Assembly (NCBI GenBank): GCA_016213105.1
Contig: JACRBN010000026.1
Coordinates: forward strand, 434,001-498,000
From: Chloroflexota bacterium
GTDB taxonomy: Bacteria; Chloroflexota; Anaerolineae; Anaerolineales; Villigracilaceae
Direction of reading: 5' to 3'
DNA: 64,000 nt
This document shows, one piece after another, positions 53,029 through 61,286 of this stretch. The notes under the pieces were generated by a model. It saw only the letters and a program-made list of their open reading frames with translations, made no database searches and was not told where the DNA came from. Made by a program: the position numbers and the translations under genes. Each line of letters opens with the position of its first letter. Positions within the stretch are counted from its first letter, which is position 1.

Positions 53029-53886
53029 ATGAATTTGAAAAGCTCCCTCCGCTCGCTCGTCTATCAAACCGAAAAGATCGCCCAGCACGTCCGCTTTGCC
53101 TCCCAGCCCGCGCCCCAAAATGGATGGCCGACCCTGCTGGGCATTTCCTTCCCTAAAAGCGGCACGCACCTGCTCGATCAGATTTTGCTTGGCCTGGCGC
53201 AGGTCGCGCCGTTCTCGAAACGGATTCATTCCTTTTATGCCGAATACGACGGCGAGAGCGGAGTCAAGCGCGCGCCCGAACAGGCCCTGCATTGGCTGGA
53301 TTCCCTGCGCCCGGGCGACATCGCTTCAGCCCATCTCTTCGCCCGCCCCGAGGCCGTGATCCGCGTCTGCTCGCCGCGCTTCACGCCTTACTTCATCTTC
53401 CGCGACCCGCGCGACGTGGTCGTCTCGCACGTCTTCTACGTGACCGACATGGAGCAGCGCCACGTCCATCACACGTATTATCAATCGTTGCCCGATTTCG
53501 ACGCGCGGCTCAAGGTCAGCATTCTGGGACGGCCCGATGCGGACGTTGAATTCCCAAACATCGCCGACCGCTTCGCGCCCTACCTGGGCTGGCTGGACCG
53601 CCCCGAGGTGCTGACCCTGCACTTCGAGGACTTGATCCACGCCCGCGCCGCGACGTTGGCCCGCATCCTCGACCACCTGCTGGTCCGTGCCCCGCTCTCC
53701 GCGTCCCGCGAGCGGATCCTGTCCGCGATGGAAGAGTCCATCAACCCGACCAAATCCCCCACCTTCCGCTCGGGCAAAACAGGCGAGTGGAGCAAGCATT
53801 TCACCGACGAGCACAAACGCCTCTTCAAGGATGCGGCGGGCGACCTTTTGGTGAAGTTGGGCTATGAGCAAAATAATGATTGGTAA
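53029..53886 (+). CDS. Sulfotransferase (paralogue)
   Basis: 285 residues. The PAPS loop is FPKSGTHLLDQILLG (from residue 41), the 3'-phosphate motif YFIFRDPRDVVVSHVFY, and the end RSGKTGEWSKHFTDEHKRLF. It is homologous to 49697-50551 along the entire length, including the last residues (LGYEQNNDW), so the two arose by duplication and may sulfate different positions. TTAAAT about 7 nt before the ATG could be a -10 box of a leaderless mRNA. No RBS is visible. Confidence 0.9.
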   Translation: MNLKSSLRSLVYQTEKIAQHVRFASQPAPQNGWPTLLGISFPKSGTHLLDQILLGLAQVAPFSKRIHSFYAEYDGESGVKRAPEQALHWLDSLRPGDIASAHLFARPEAVIRVCSPRFTPYFIFRDPRDVVVSHVFYVTDMEQRHVHHTYYQSLPDFDARLKVSILGRPDADVEFPNIADRFAPYLGWLDRPEVLTLHFEDLIHARAATLARILDHLLVRAPLSASRERILSAMEESINPTKSPTFRSGKTGEWSKHFTDEHKRLFKDAAGDLLVKLGYEQNNDW

Positions 53887-53934
53887 TGCGCCAGGAAAAT
53901 GAGGTAACGATTTTTATAAAAAGATCCCTTGCCG

Positions 53935-55482
53935 ATGATGTTCGATGGATTCGATGAGGAAATTCCCTTGAAAAAAAGTTGGTTTGCAGAAAGCTTTACT
54001 GACAATACGGTTTTGGTGCTGTTGGGCTTGGCGTTGTTCCTTCTCCACATGTTCACCAACCACCAATATGGATTTCATCAGGACGAAATGGTGGTCGTGG
54101 ACAATGCCTACAACCTGGCCTGGGGCTATGTCGAATATCCTCCTCTCACGCCATTTCTGACGCGCCTTTCGATCAGCCTGCTCGGCTTGTCCCTGGTCAG
54201 CGCGCGGATGTTTTCTGCGCTGGCGCAAGGCATTGCCATGGTGCTGGCGGGTTTGATGGCGCGTGAACTGGGCGGAAAACGCACGGCCCAGATCGTGGCG
54301 ACGCTGGCGGCGGCGATTTCGCCTGTTGTCATGGCCTGGGGAGCGGCGGTCACGTATGTCACCTTCGATTTCCTTTGGGCGGTGCTGCTTGCTTATTTGG
54401 TTATCCGTCTGTTGAGATCGGAAGACCCGCGCCTGTGGTTGGGAATTGGCGCGGTGATCGGGCTGGGGATGATGACCAAGTACACGATGGCCTTTTTCAC
54501 GGCGGGCATCGTGGGCGCTGTCCTGTTGACGGATGCGCGTCGCTACTTGACGAGTCCGTGGTTATGGGGCGGGGTGGCCGTATCGGTTTTGATCTTCCTT
54601 CCCAACCTGCTCTGGCAGGTGCAACACGACTTCATTTCGCTGGATTTTCTTGCGAGCATTCACAAACGTGACGTTGAAATCGGCCGCACGTCGAGTTACC
54701 TTATCGACCAGTTCATCTCCTGCACAAATCCATTTTTCATTCCCATGTGGATCTCCGGGCTGGGGTATTATCTCTTCAAGGAGACGGGCAGGCGATTCCG
54801 TGCGGTGGGTTGGATGTACGTCATCCCGTTTTTGCTTTACCTGGTCACACAGGGCCGCGGATATTACATGGCGGGTGCATATCCCATGTTGATCGCCGCG
54901 GGCGCGGCAGCCTGGGATGGTGGGCTTCTCTCGGCATCGACTGACAAGGCCAGGTCTATGTTGAGAAGCATTTGGGGCAGCATTGCGGCTGGCGCGCTTT
55001 TGAGCGGCGTTTTGACCCTGCCCATTGCGCCGATCAACTCGGCCTGGTGGAACGTGGTTGCCAGGGTCAACGATTCTTTCACCGAACAAATCGGCTGGGA
55101 CGAAATGATCAAAACGGTTGGGGAGGTGTACGCGGGCCTGCCAGCGGAAGATCAGGCGCGGACGGGCATCCTGACTGGCGAGAACGATGAGGCCGCCGCG
55201 TTGAACATCTATGGCGGCGAGTATGGACTTCCCCAGGCCATCAGCCCGTCGGACACCTTCTGGCTGCGCGGCTACGGCAATCCGCCGCCGCAGATGGTGA
55301 TCGTCGTGGGCTTCGAACGTCAATATGCGACCTATCTTTTCGAGGACTGTACCGTGGTTGGCACGACCCGTAACTCTTATGGCGTCGAGAACGATCTGGC
55401 CGACCCGCCCGAGATTTACTTCTGCCGCAAAGTCCGCCTGCCTTGGGATGAAATCTGGAGAAGGACAAAACATTATTCATGA
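53935..55482 (+). CDS. ArnT/PMT-like glycosyltransferase (GT39-type)
   Basis: About 516 residues; ATGATG at 53935. First loop GFHQDEMVVVDNAYNLAWGYVEYPPLTPFLTRL carries the acidic DE and the YPPL element typical of GT39/ArnT enzymes, which take a sugar from polyprenyl phosphate outside the membrane. AHELG-type helix is replaced by ARELGGKRTAQI; ten to eleven helices, then a soluble C-terminal domain of about 130 residues. Its last 4 nt overlap the next gene, so both are coupled. Acceptor unknown. Confidence 0.85.
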   Translation: MMFDGFDEEIPLKKSWFAESFTDNTVLVLLGLALFLLHMFTNHQYGFHQDEMVVVDNAYNLAWGYVEYPPLTPFLTRLSISLLGLSLVSARMFSALAQGIAMVLAGLMARELGGKRTAQIVATLAAAISPVVMAWGAAVTYVTFDFLWAVLLAYLVIRLLRSEDPRLWLGIGAVIGLGMMTKYTMAFFTAGIVGAVLLTDARRYLTSPWLWGGVAVSVLIFLPNLLWQVQHDFISLDFLASIHKRDVEIGRTSSYLIDQFISCTNPFFIPMWISGLGYYLFKETGRRFRAVGWMYVIPFLLYLVTQGRGYYMAGAYPMLIAAGAAAWDGGLLSASTDKARSMLRSIWGSIAAGALLSGVLTLPIAPINSAWWNVVARVNDSFTEQIGWDEMIKTVGEVYAGLPAEDQARTGILTGENDEAAALNIYGGEYGLPQAISPSDTFWLRGYGNPPPQMVIVVGFERQYATYLFEDCTVVGTTRNSYGVENDLADPPEIYFCRKVRLPWDEIWRRTKHYS

Positions 55483-56408
55483 ACTGCTCCCTCGTTATCC
55501 GCGCCTACAATGAAGCCGCCCACCTGCCGCGCCTGCTGGAGGGTATCCGCCAGCAGACCGTCAGGGACGTGGAAGTCATTCTCGTCGATTCAGGCTCGAC
55601 CGACGGCACGGTTGCGGTAGCCGAGTCCTTCGGGACGCGCATCATGCACATTCCGTCCGCGGAGTTTACGTTTGGACGGTCGCTCAACCTGGGGGCCCAG
55701 GCCGCGACGCGGGAACGGGTCGTCATCGCCAGCGCCCACGTTTATCCCGTCTATCCCGATTGGCTGGAGACGCTCCTGCGTCCGTTCGAGGATGAAACCG
55801 TCGGGTTGACCTACGGCAAGCAGCGCGGCCCCGCCAACGCCAAATTTTCCGAACAGCAAATTTATCACCAATGGTATGCGGACGTGAGCCAGCCGCGCCA
55901 GGAGACGGCCTTTTGCAACAACGCCAACTCCGCCATCCGCAAAAGCCTGTGGGAGCAGAATCCCTACGACGAAACGCTGACGGGACTCGAAGACCTGGCT
56001 TGGGCCAAGTGGGCCAGGGAGCAGGGACATAAAATCGCCTACGTGGCCGAGGCCGAGATCATCCACGTCCACAACGAGACGCCGCGCGGGGTGTACAACC
56101 GCTATCGGCGCGAGGCGATGGCGCTGCGCCGCATCTATCCCGAGGCGCATTTCAATTACTACGACTTCCTGCGCCTGACCGCGACCAACATCCTGAGCGA
56201 TCTGTGGCACGCCGCGCGCGAGGGCCTGCTGTGGCAGAACATCGCTTCGATCTTCTGGTTCCGCTATATGCAATTCCACGGCACGCGCATGGGACACCGC
56301 GAGACCAGCCTGGTCACACCGCAGTTGCGTGAGACGTTTTATTATGCGAGGGAGAGAAAGAGGAAAGAGGGAAAGAAAAGGGATGTGGAGCCGATTCGAT
56401 ACACGTAA
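55479..56408 (+). CDS. GT2 family glycosyltransferase
   Basis: 309 residues. GT-A fold signature SLVIRAYNEAAHLPRLLEGI, VILVDSGSTDGT, and FGRSLNLGAQAA with the metal-binding region YPDWLETLL; EDLAWAKW is the usual ED-W motif of the acceptor side. It resembles rhamnosyltransferase-type enzymes of capsule loci. It overlaps the GT39-type gene by 4 nt. The last residues are KRDVEPIRYT; a second copy of this ending is left downstream at 57199-57261, on the far side of one passenger gene. Confidence 0.9.
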   Translation: MNCSLVIRAYNEAAHLPRLLEGIRQQTVRDVEVILVDSGSTDGTVAVAESFGTRIMHIPSAEFTFGRSLNLGAQAATRERVVIASAHVYPVYPDWLETLLRPFEDETVGLTYGKQRGPANAKFSEQQIYHQWYADVSQPRQETAFCNNANSAIRKSLWEQNPYDETLTGLEDLAWAKWAREQGHKIAYVAEAEIIHVHNETPRGVYNRYRREAMALRRIYPEAHFNYYDFLRLTATNILSDLWHAAREGLLWQNIASIFWFRYMQFHGTRMGHRETSLVTPQLRETFYYARERKRKEGKKRDVEPIRYT

Positions 56409-56433
56409 TTGGAAAATACGAAAAGGAGAGGTT

Positions 56434-57108
56434 ATGAAATTCTGGATCAAATTGATAGTCAAAACGCTGGCTGGTGGATTTGGCGCTGTATTGCTTTTCC
56501 TAAGCTTAATTGCCAGTCGTGATATGATTTATTCATTGTTTCGCGGACACACATGTAACGATATCTGGATTTTTTTCTACCTTAAACTACATTACATTAA
56601 TTGGTGGAATGATTGGGACTTTATGTACCTTTTCTTGGGGGTCTTATTAGTGTTGTTGGTTGAATTTCGTTTTGATTTGTTTGCCTATTTTTCAAAGAAA
56701 TCCATCCCTGTTATTCTGATGCTGTCCTTTATGACAATTACTGGGTGTGGCATAGGTTATCAATTGTGGACGGAGTCATTAATCACCAAAACCTATTCTG
56801 GTTATTGTGATGCGATTATAGAAAGAGATTATGCCTTGGCGTATTCTTATTTTTCCCCAGAATTTAGAAGCGAGGTGGGTTTGGGAACATTTACAAGAGG
56901 TTTTGCCTTTCCTTTGGATTGTGAAGACAAATCTACCAGCATGATCGATCATCGCTTGAATGGTGCTTCTTTGAATTTTCCATATCCATATTTTCAATCG
57001 AGGCCGATTTCAGCCTGTAATCCTTTTTCCCTTTACAGGAAATTCATATTGGTGAGGGTCGGCGGCAGGTGGTATTTTACGGGTGAACACCATCGATTTT
57101 CCGATTAA
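56434..57108 (+). CDS. AT-rich membrane protein with NTF2-like domain, passenger
   Basis: 224 residues from ATG 56434 with a strong AAAGGAGAG RBS. Three hydrophobic segments in the first 120 residues, the third ending in a Cys (MTITGCGIGYQL). The C-terminal 110 residues contain YCDAIIERDYALAYSYFSPEFRSEV and LVRVGGRWYFTG, a pattern seen in NTF2-like/DUF4878 domains. The gene is markedly AT-rich. It lies between the GT2 gene and a fragment of the same GT2 gene's 3' end, so it was probably inserted. Function unknown. Confidence 0.7.
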   Translation: MKFWIKLIVKTLAGGFGAVLLFLSLIASRDMIYSLFRGHTCNDIWIFFYLKLHYINWWNDWDFMYLFLGVLLVLLVEFRFDLFAYFSKKSIPVILMLSFMTITGCGIGYQLWTESLITKTYSGYCDAIIERDYALAYSYFSPEFRSEVGLGTFTRGFAFPLDCEDKSTSMIDHRLNGASLNFPYPYFQSRPISACNPFSLYRKFILVRVGGRWYFTGEHHRFSD

Positions 57109-57198
57109 TTATTTTGCCCGCCGCCGTCCGTAAAATGGCGGCAGTAGACCTCTTGTATAAATGCTCCCGCCCCAGTCCTTGGCGGCGGGGACACCGTC
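57109..57198. other. Short intergenic stretch before the GT2 fragment
   Basis: Holds GCCGCCG.. and ..GGCGGCGG arms that can pair loosely; nothing else identified. Confidence 0.4.
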
Positions 57199-57261
57199 TT
57201 GAGCGAGTTGAAAAGAAAGAAAAAGACGCGCGACGTGGAGCCGATTCGGTATAATGGTTAA
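57199..57261 (+). pseudogene. 3'-end fragment of a GT2 glycosyltransferase gene
   Basis: Reads LSELKRKKKTRDVEPIRYNG then TAA. The DVEPIRY ending and the basic run before it match the end of the intact GT2 gene at 55479-56408 (KKRDVEPIRYT). The matching DNA (GACGTGGAGCCGATTCGGTA versus GATGTGGAGCCGATTCGATA) differs at two bases, both silent in the shared codons. No upstream part of the gene remains. Confidence 0.75.
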
Positions 57262-57282
57262 ACGATTTGGAATGTGGCGCTC

Positions 57283-57852
57283 ATGTTCAAAACAAATTTT
57301 CAAAAAATGATCCTGGCTGTTCCGCTCAAACCGTTCACTGCGATTGTGTTCAGTTTTCTGATCGGTTATCTGGGAGTATTTCTCCCTCGGGGCCATATAA
57401 ATGTGACTGTCCAAACATCTCAAGGCGAATCTGTAATAAACGCGCCAGTGCATGATGAAGTTGATTGGAGAGTCGAAATAAACGATTGTTCGATCCGCGT
57501 TGAAGAGTGGTTGTCTGAGCCCAGCCTTTTCTTTCGTATGGAAGGGGTGGAAAGGCTGTCATTTAGCGCTTCGATTATTATACTGCTTCAATACCTTCGC
57601 TTTGTTCCGAAGACGCCCAGGTCATTGTGGGCTTTCTTTTTTGCCAGTATGACAGCGGCATTTGTTCCGATTGGATTCATGGTGTGGTTTATGCCTCATT
57701 CATTGAATTGTGACCTCTCCGCCCAGGCTGTAGTGAATAGTTTTTCGATCTCGTGGTTTGCCTGTTTTGTATGGCTGTTTGGTCCATTACTTGGTCTCTA
57801 TGCCGTTCAACGCCGTGCTTTGATGGAAAAACAAAAAGCAGACCAGTTGTAA
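57283..57852 (+). CDS. AT-rich membrane protein, hypothetical passenger
   Basis: About 189 residues; ATG 57283, with a GTG three codons earlier. TATAAT at 57250-57255 may be its -10 box. Four or five hydrophobic segments: about 12-35 (PFTAIVFSFLIGYLGVFLP), 95-115, 122-145 and 160-180. No known domain. It follows the GT2 fragment and is AT-richer than the glycan genes around it. Confidence 0.65.
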   Translation: MFKTNFQKMILAVPLKPFTAIVFSFLIGYLGVFLPRGHINVTVQTSQGESVINAPVHDEVDWRVEINDCSIRVEEWLSEPSLFFRMEGVERLSFSASIIILLQYLRFVPKTPRSLWAFFFASMTAAFVPIGFMVWFMPHSLNCDLSAQAVVNSFSISWFACFVWLFGPLLGLYAVQRRALMEKQKADQL

Positions 57853-57871
57853 GCACAATTTTTCGGCTCCT

Positions 57872-57890
57872 GCTGGATTTGCAATCCAGC
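57872..57890. repeat. Palindromic repeat GCTGGATT-TGC-AATCCAGC
   Basis: Perfect 8-bp stem sharing GGATTTGCAATCC with the in-frame copy at 28464-28486. Confidence 0.75.
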
Positions 57891-58000
57891 GCGCTAACGC
57901 GGATGGCTTATGGGTTTTGCGTAAGCCCAGTTAATCTTTTTTCTCTCTATGCTCCGTGGTAAATGCCTTCGGCAAGGCCGCAGAATTAGACACCTGCGCT

Positions 58001-58010
58001 CCCCCCCCCC
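58001..58010. repeat. Homopolymer tract of ten C
   Basis: C10 in the 261-bp gap between 57852 and 58114, about 100 bp before the cytidylyltransferase start. Such tracts can slip, but may also be a sequencing artefact. Confidence 0.8.
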
Positions 58011-58034
58011 AGTTTTTCAGGTCAATTCGGTATG

Positions 58035-58105
58035 ATACCCATGCTCACAAATTACGCTTCTCCCTCTCTAAAAAAAGCGCAATTTGTGAGCGCGCTGGGT
58101 ATAAT
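58035..58105. promoter_or_regulatory. Long inverted repeat overlapping the promoter of the second cytidylyltransferase
   Basis: GCTCACAAATTACGC (58043-58057) pairs with GCGCAATTTGTGAGC (58077-58091) at 14 of 15 positions; flanking GATACCC and GGGTAT extend it with a few mismatches. TATAAT (58100-58105) lies at the outer end, 8 nt before the ATG. It may be an operator or an RNA hairpin for upstream transcription. Confidence 0.55.
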
Positions 58106-58113
58106 CGCCTTCT

Positions 58114-58785
58114 ATGAAACTCGTTGCCCTTGTTCCCATGCGTCACCACAGCCAGCGTGTGCCTGGCAAGAACTACCGTCCGTTGGCGGGAAAACCCCTC
58201 TTCCATCACATCATCGAGACCCTGCTGAACGTGCCCGAGATCGATCAGATCGTGGTGGACACGGACTCGGAACCCGTCATGGACGGCCTGCGCCAGCACT
58301 TCCCGCAGGTGGCCACCATCAACCGCCCCGAGTCGCTGCGTGCCGACGATGTGCCCATGAACGAGATTCTGCTGCACGACACGGAACGGTTCCCCGCCGA
58401 TTTCTACTTACAGACCCACAGCACCAATCCTTTGCTCAAGGCCGCCACCATCTCGCGCGCCATCCAATCCCTGCTTGCCAATTACCCCAAGACCGACTCG
58501 CTCTTCTCGGTCACGCGCTGGCAGACGCGCCTGTACTTCCAGGACGGCACGGCCATCAACCACAATCCGCGCGAACTGCTCCAGACGCAGGACCTGCCGC
58601 CCGTCTACGAGGAAAATTCCTGCCTGTACATCTTCAACCGCGCCAACCTGCAGGCCAAACGCCACCGCATCAGCGACCATCCGCTCATGTTCGAGATCGA
58701 CGCCGACGAAGCCTGGGACATCGACGAAGAACTCGATTTTGCCATCACCGATTTCCTCCTCAGCCGCCTCAAGAAAAATGAATAA
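58114..58785 (+). CDS. Acylneuraminate cytidylyltransferase family protein
   Basis: 223 residues, single domain. VALVPMRHHSQRVPGKNYRPLAGKPL is the CTP-binding loop of CMP-sialate synthetases (usually PARGGSKRIPGKN; here MRHHSQRVPGKN), followed by QIVVDTDSEPV, FYLQTHSTNPLLKA and YEENSCLYIFNRA. It lacks the HAD domain of the enzyme at 47456, so it may activate a different nonulosonic acid or another 3-deoxy sugar acid. It starts a tightly packed group: the next gene overlaps by 8 nt and the third starts immediately after. The mRNA may be leaderless. Confidence 0.88.
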   Translation: MKLVALVPMRHHSQRVPGKNYRPLAGKPLFHHIIETLLNVPEIDQIVVDTDSEPVMDGLRQHFPQVATINRPESLRADDVPMNEILLHDTERFPADFYLQTHSTNPLLKAATISRAIQSLLANYPKTDSLFSVTRWQTRLYFQDGTAINHNPRELLQTQDLPPVYEENSCLYIFNRANLQAKRHRISDHPLMFEIDADEAWDIDEELDFAITDFLLSRLKKNE

Positions 58786-60322
58786 GTTCAACCAGATCAA
58801 ATCCAGCCTGGGACGGTGGTTCGCCGTGCCCTGGTATCCGCTCGCGTTCAGCCTGTATCCCGCGCTGGCCCTGCTTTCCGCCAACATCGGCCAGGTGGAG
58901 GCTGGCGCGGGTATACGCGTCCTGCCGGCTTCGCTGGCCCTAGGCGCCCTGTTGTATTTCATCTTCTGGATCATCCTGCGCCAGGTTCACCGCGCCGCCT
59001 TCCTCGCGACCCTGTGGATGGCCCTGTTCTTCACCTACGGCCACGCCTACAACCTGATCGCGGAGTTGGTCCCCGACTTCAACCTGACCCCGTGGCTGCT
59101 GGCAGGCTGGGCCGTGCTGCTGCTGGCCGCCATCCGCTGGGCGACCCGCCCGAAGCTGGAATTTGCCTCTGCGGCTGCGGGCTTGAACGCAGTCACGCTC
59201 GGGCTGTTGATCCTGTCTGGGGGGCAGATCCTGCTCGGGTCCAGGGCGGGGGACGGGCAGCGAGTCGCGGCCGAGTTCGCTCCCGTCCAGGAGTTGAATC
59301 CGCCCGAGGGCCAGCCGCTTCCCGACGTCTATTATTTCATCCTTGACTCCTACACCCGCGCCGACCTGCTCGAATCGGCCTACGGGTACGACAACAGCGA
59401 ATTCATCGCGGGCCTCGAACAGCGCGGCTTCTACGTGGCTTCATGCGCTCAGTCGAATTACGTGCGCACCGAGATCTCGCTGGGCTCGTCGCTGAACATG
59501 CTGTATTTGCAGGATCTCGACCCCCTGTTCAACCCCGAAAATATCGGGCGCACGCGCCTGTGGGATTCGCTCAAGCACAGCGCCGTGCGGTACAATTTCG
59601 AAAGCCTCGGCTACCAGACGGTCAACTACGCCACCGGCTTCGCCTGGAACGAGATTCGTGACGTGGATATTTTCTACAGCCCGCCGCCGCTTTCTTCGGG
59701 GCTGAGCGAGTTCGAGGGGCTCTTCCTGCGCACCACCCTGGCGCGTTACGCGGAGAACCTGGGCTGGGTCGATTCGGATGCGGTCATGGGCCAGGGGTTT
59801 CGCGACCGCTTCAACCTGGTCTTCGACAGCCTCGACGGCCTGTCCAGCAACCCCGACCCGACCTTCGCCTACATCCACCTCATCTCTCCGCATCCGCCCT
59901 TCGTGTTTGGCCCCGACGGCCAGCCGACCGACCCCTCCGATTTTTGGAACGCGAAGCGCGTGTACCCGGGCACCCTGTATGCGCAGGGCTATCAGAATCA
60001 GTTGACCTACCTGAACACGAAGATGCTGGCCGCCATCGACACCATCCTGGCGAACTCGGACACGCCGCCCATCATCATCCTGCAGGGCGATCACGGCCCG
60101 TGGCTCCAGCCCAAGGCCAAGCGGATGCAGATCCTGAACGCGTACTATCTGCCAGGTCACACCGATGCGCTCTATCCCGACATCACGCCCGTCAACACCT
60201 TCCGCCTGGTCTTCAGCCTGTACTTCGGCGGCGACTATCCGCTGCTCGAAGACACCGCCTACTTCTCGCCCGTGCCCAGGCTGTATGAGTTTTCCGAAAT
60301 CCCAAACGACTGTGAGAAATAA
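58778..60322 (+). CDS. Membrane protein with sulfatase/LTA-synthase-like domain
   Basis: 514 residues from ATG 58778. Four or five N-terminal helices (up to about residue 160), then an alkaline-phosphatase-superfamily domain: YYFILDSYTRADLL at its start, AYIHLISPHPPFVFG, YQNQLTYLNTKMLAAID and IIILQGDHGPW. The layout matches LTA-synthase-type phosphoglycerol or phosphoethanolamine transferases. The Thr/Ser nucleophile position falls in DSYTRAD, not in an obvious consensus, so activity is uncertain. The product may decorate the surface glycan. The gene overlaps the cytidylyltransferase by 8 nt. Confidence 0.82.
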   Translation: MNKFNQIKSSLGRWFAVPWYPLAFSLYPALALLSANIGQVEAGAGIRVLPASLALGALLYFIFWIILRQVHRAAFLATLWMALFFTYGHAYNLIAELVPDFNLTPWLLAGWAVLLLAAIRWATRPKLEFASAAAGLNAVTLGLLILSGGQILLGSRAGDGQRVAAEFAPVQELNPPEGQPLPDVYYFILDSYTRADLLESAYGYDNSEFIAGLEQRGFYVASCAQSNYVRTEISLGSSLNMLYLQDLDPLFNPENIGRTRLWDSLKHSAVRYNFESLGYQTVNYATGFAWNEIRDVDIFYSPPPLSSGLSEFEGLFLRTTLARYAENLGWVDSDAVMGQGFRDRFNLVFDSLDGLSSNPDPTFAYIHLISPHPPFVFGPDGQPTDPSDFWNAKRVYPGTLYAQGYQNQLTYLNTKMLAAIDTILANSDTPPIIILQGDHGPWLQPKAKRMQILNAYYLPGHTDALYPDITPVNTFRLVFSLYFGGDYPLLEDTAYFSPVPRLYEFSEIPNDCEK

Positions 60323-61273
60323 ATGCCAACCGTCCTGTTGACCGCCCCCTACATGATCCCATTCGTGGAACGCTTCCGCCCTACCTTCGAGAAATACGGC
60401 CTCGACCTGATCGTCCCCGAGGTGCAGGAGCGCATGGAGGAGGCCGACCTGCTGAAATATGCGGGCCAGTTCGACGGCGCCATCTGCGGGGATGACCGTT
60501 ACACGGAGCGCGTCATCGCCGCCTGCTCCCCCCGTTTAAAAGTCATCTCCAAATGGGGGACGGGCATCGACTCCATCGACGCCCCGGCCTGCTCCCGTTA
60601 TGGAGTGGCCCTGTGCCGCACGACGAACGCCTTCACAACCCCAGTGGCTGATTCCGTTTTGGGCTACCTGCTGGCCTTCGCCCGCCGCCAGCCGTGGATG
60701 GACGCGGCCATGAAGCGCGGGGTCTGGGAGAAAATTCCTGGCAAAGCCCTAAGCGAATGTACGCTCGGCATCATCGGCATCGGCAACATTGGCAAGGCCG
60801 TCACGCGCCGCGCCAAAGCCTTCGGCATGAAAGTTTTGGGAAATGATATTGTCGACATAGACCACGTCTTCGTCAACGAGACGGGCATCCAACTCACAAC
60901 TCTCTCTTCCCTACTCTCTGAATCCGACTTCGTCTCGATCAACTGTGACCTGAATCCCACCTCGCATCACCTGATGAATGCCGACACCTTTGCGCTGATG
61001 AAGCCGTCCGCGGTCATCCTCAACACCGCCCGCGGCCCCATCATCGAGGAAAAGGCCTTGATCGAAGCATTGCAGTCCAAGCGCATCGCAGGCGCCGCCC
61101 TGGACGTGTTCGAGTTCGAACCCCTGCCGCTCGAAAGTCCCCTGCTCAAAATGGACAATGTCATGCTGGCCCCGCACAACACCAACTCCAGCCCCGCCGC
61201 CTGGGAGCGGGTGCATTGGAATACGATCAGGAATCTGGTCGAGGGGTTGGGCATAAAATATGAAGAAAGATGA
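60323..61273 (+). CDS. D-2-hydroxyacid dehydrogenase (phosphoglycerate-dehydrogenase-like)
   Basis: 316 residues starting right after the previous TAA. NAD-binding motif LGIIGIGNIGKAVTRRAKAFGMKVLGND, INCDLNPTSHHLMNADTFALMKPSAVILNTARGPIIEEKAL, and the catalytic His in APHNTNSSPAAWERV; the Arg and Glu are expected in NTARG and FEFEPLP. It lacks the ACT/ASB domains of true SerA. In this operon it probably oxidises or reduces a sugar acid. A CT-rich string (nt 60898-60917, TTLSSLLSE) may be repeat-derived. Confidence 0.85.
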   Translation: MPTVLLTAPYMIPFVERFRPTFEKYGLDLIVPEVQERMEEADLLKYAGQFDGAICGDDRYTERVIAACSPRLKVISKWGTGIDSIDAPACSRYGVALCRTTNAFTTPVADSVLGYLLAFARRQPWMDAAMKRGVWEKIPGKALSECTLGIIGIGNIGKAVTRRAKAFGMKVLGNDIVDIDHVFVNETGIQLTTLSSLLSESDFVSINCDLNPTSHHLMNADTFALMKPSAVILNTARGPIIEEKALIEALQSKRIAGAALDVFEFEPLPLESPLLKMDNVMLAPHNTNSSPAAWERVHWNTIRNLVEGLGIKYEER

Positions 61274-61286
61274 AAGAGGAAAGAAC

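Noticed and set aside
58475-58777. Upstream extension of the sulfatase-fold protein
   Set aside because: It is a shadow of the cytidylyltransferase in another frame (Arg/Ser/Thr-rich); ATG 58778 with a membrane N-terminus is the real start.
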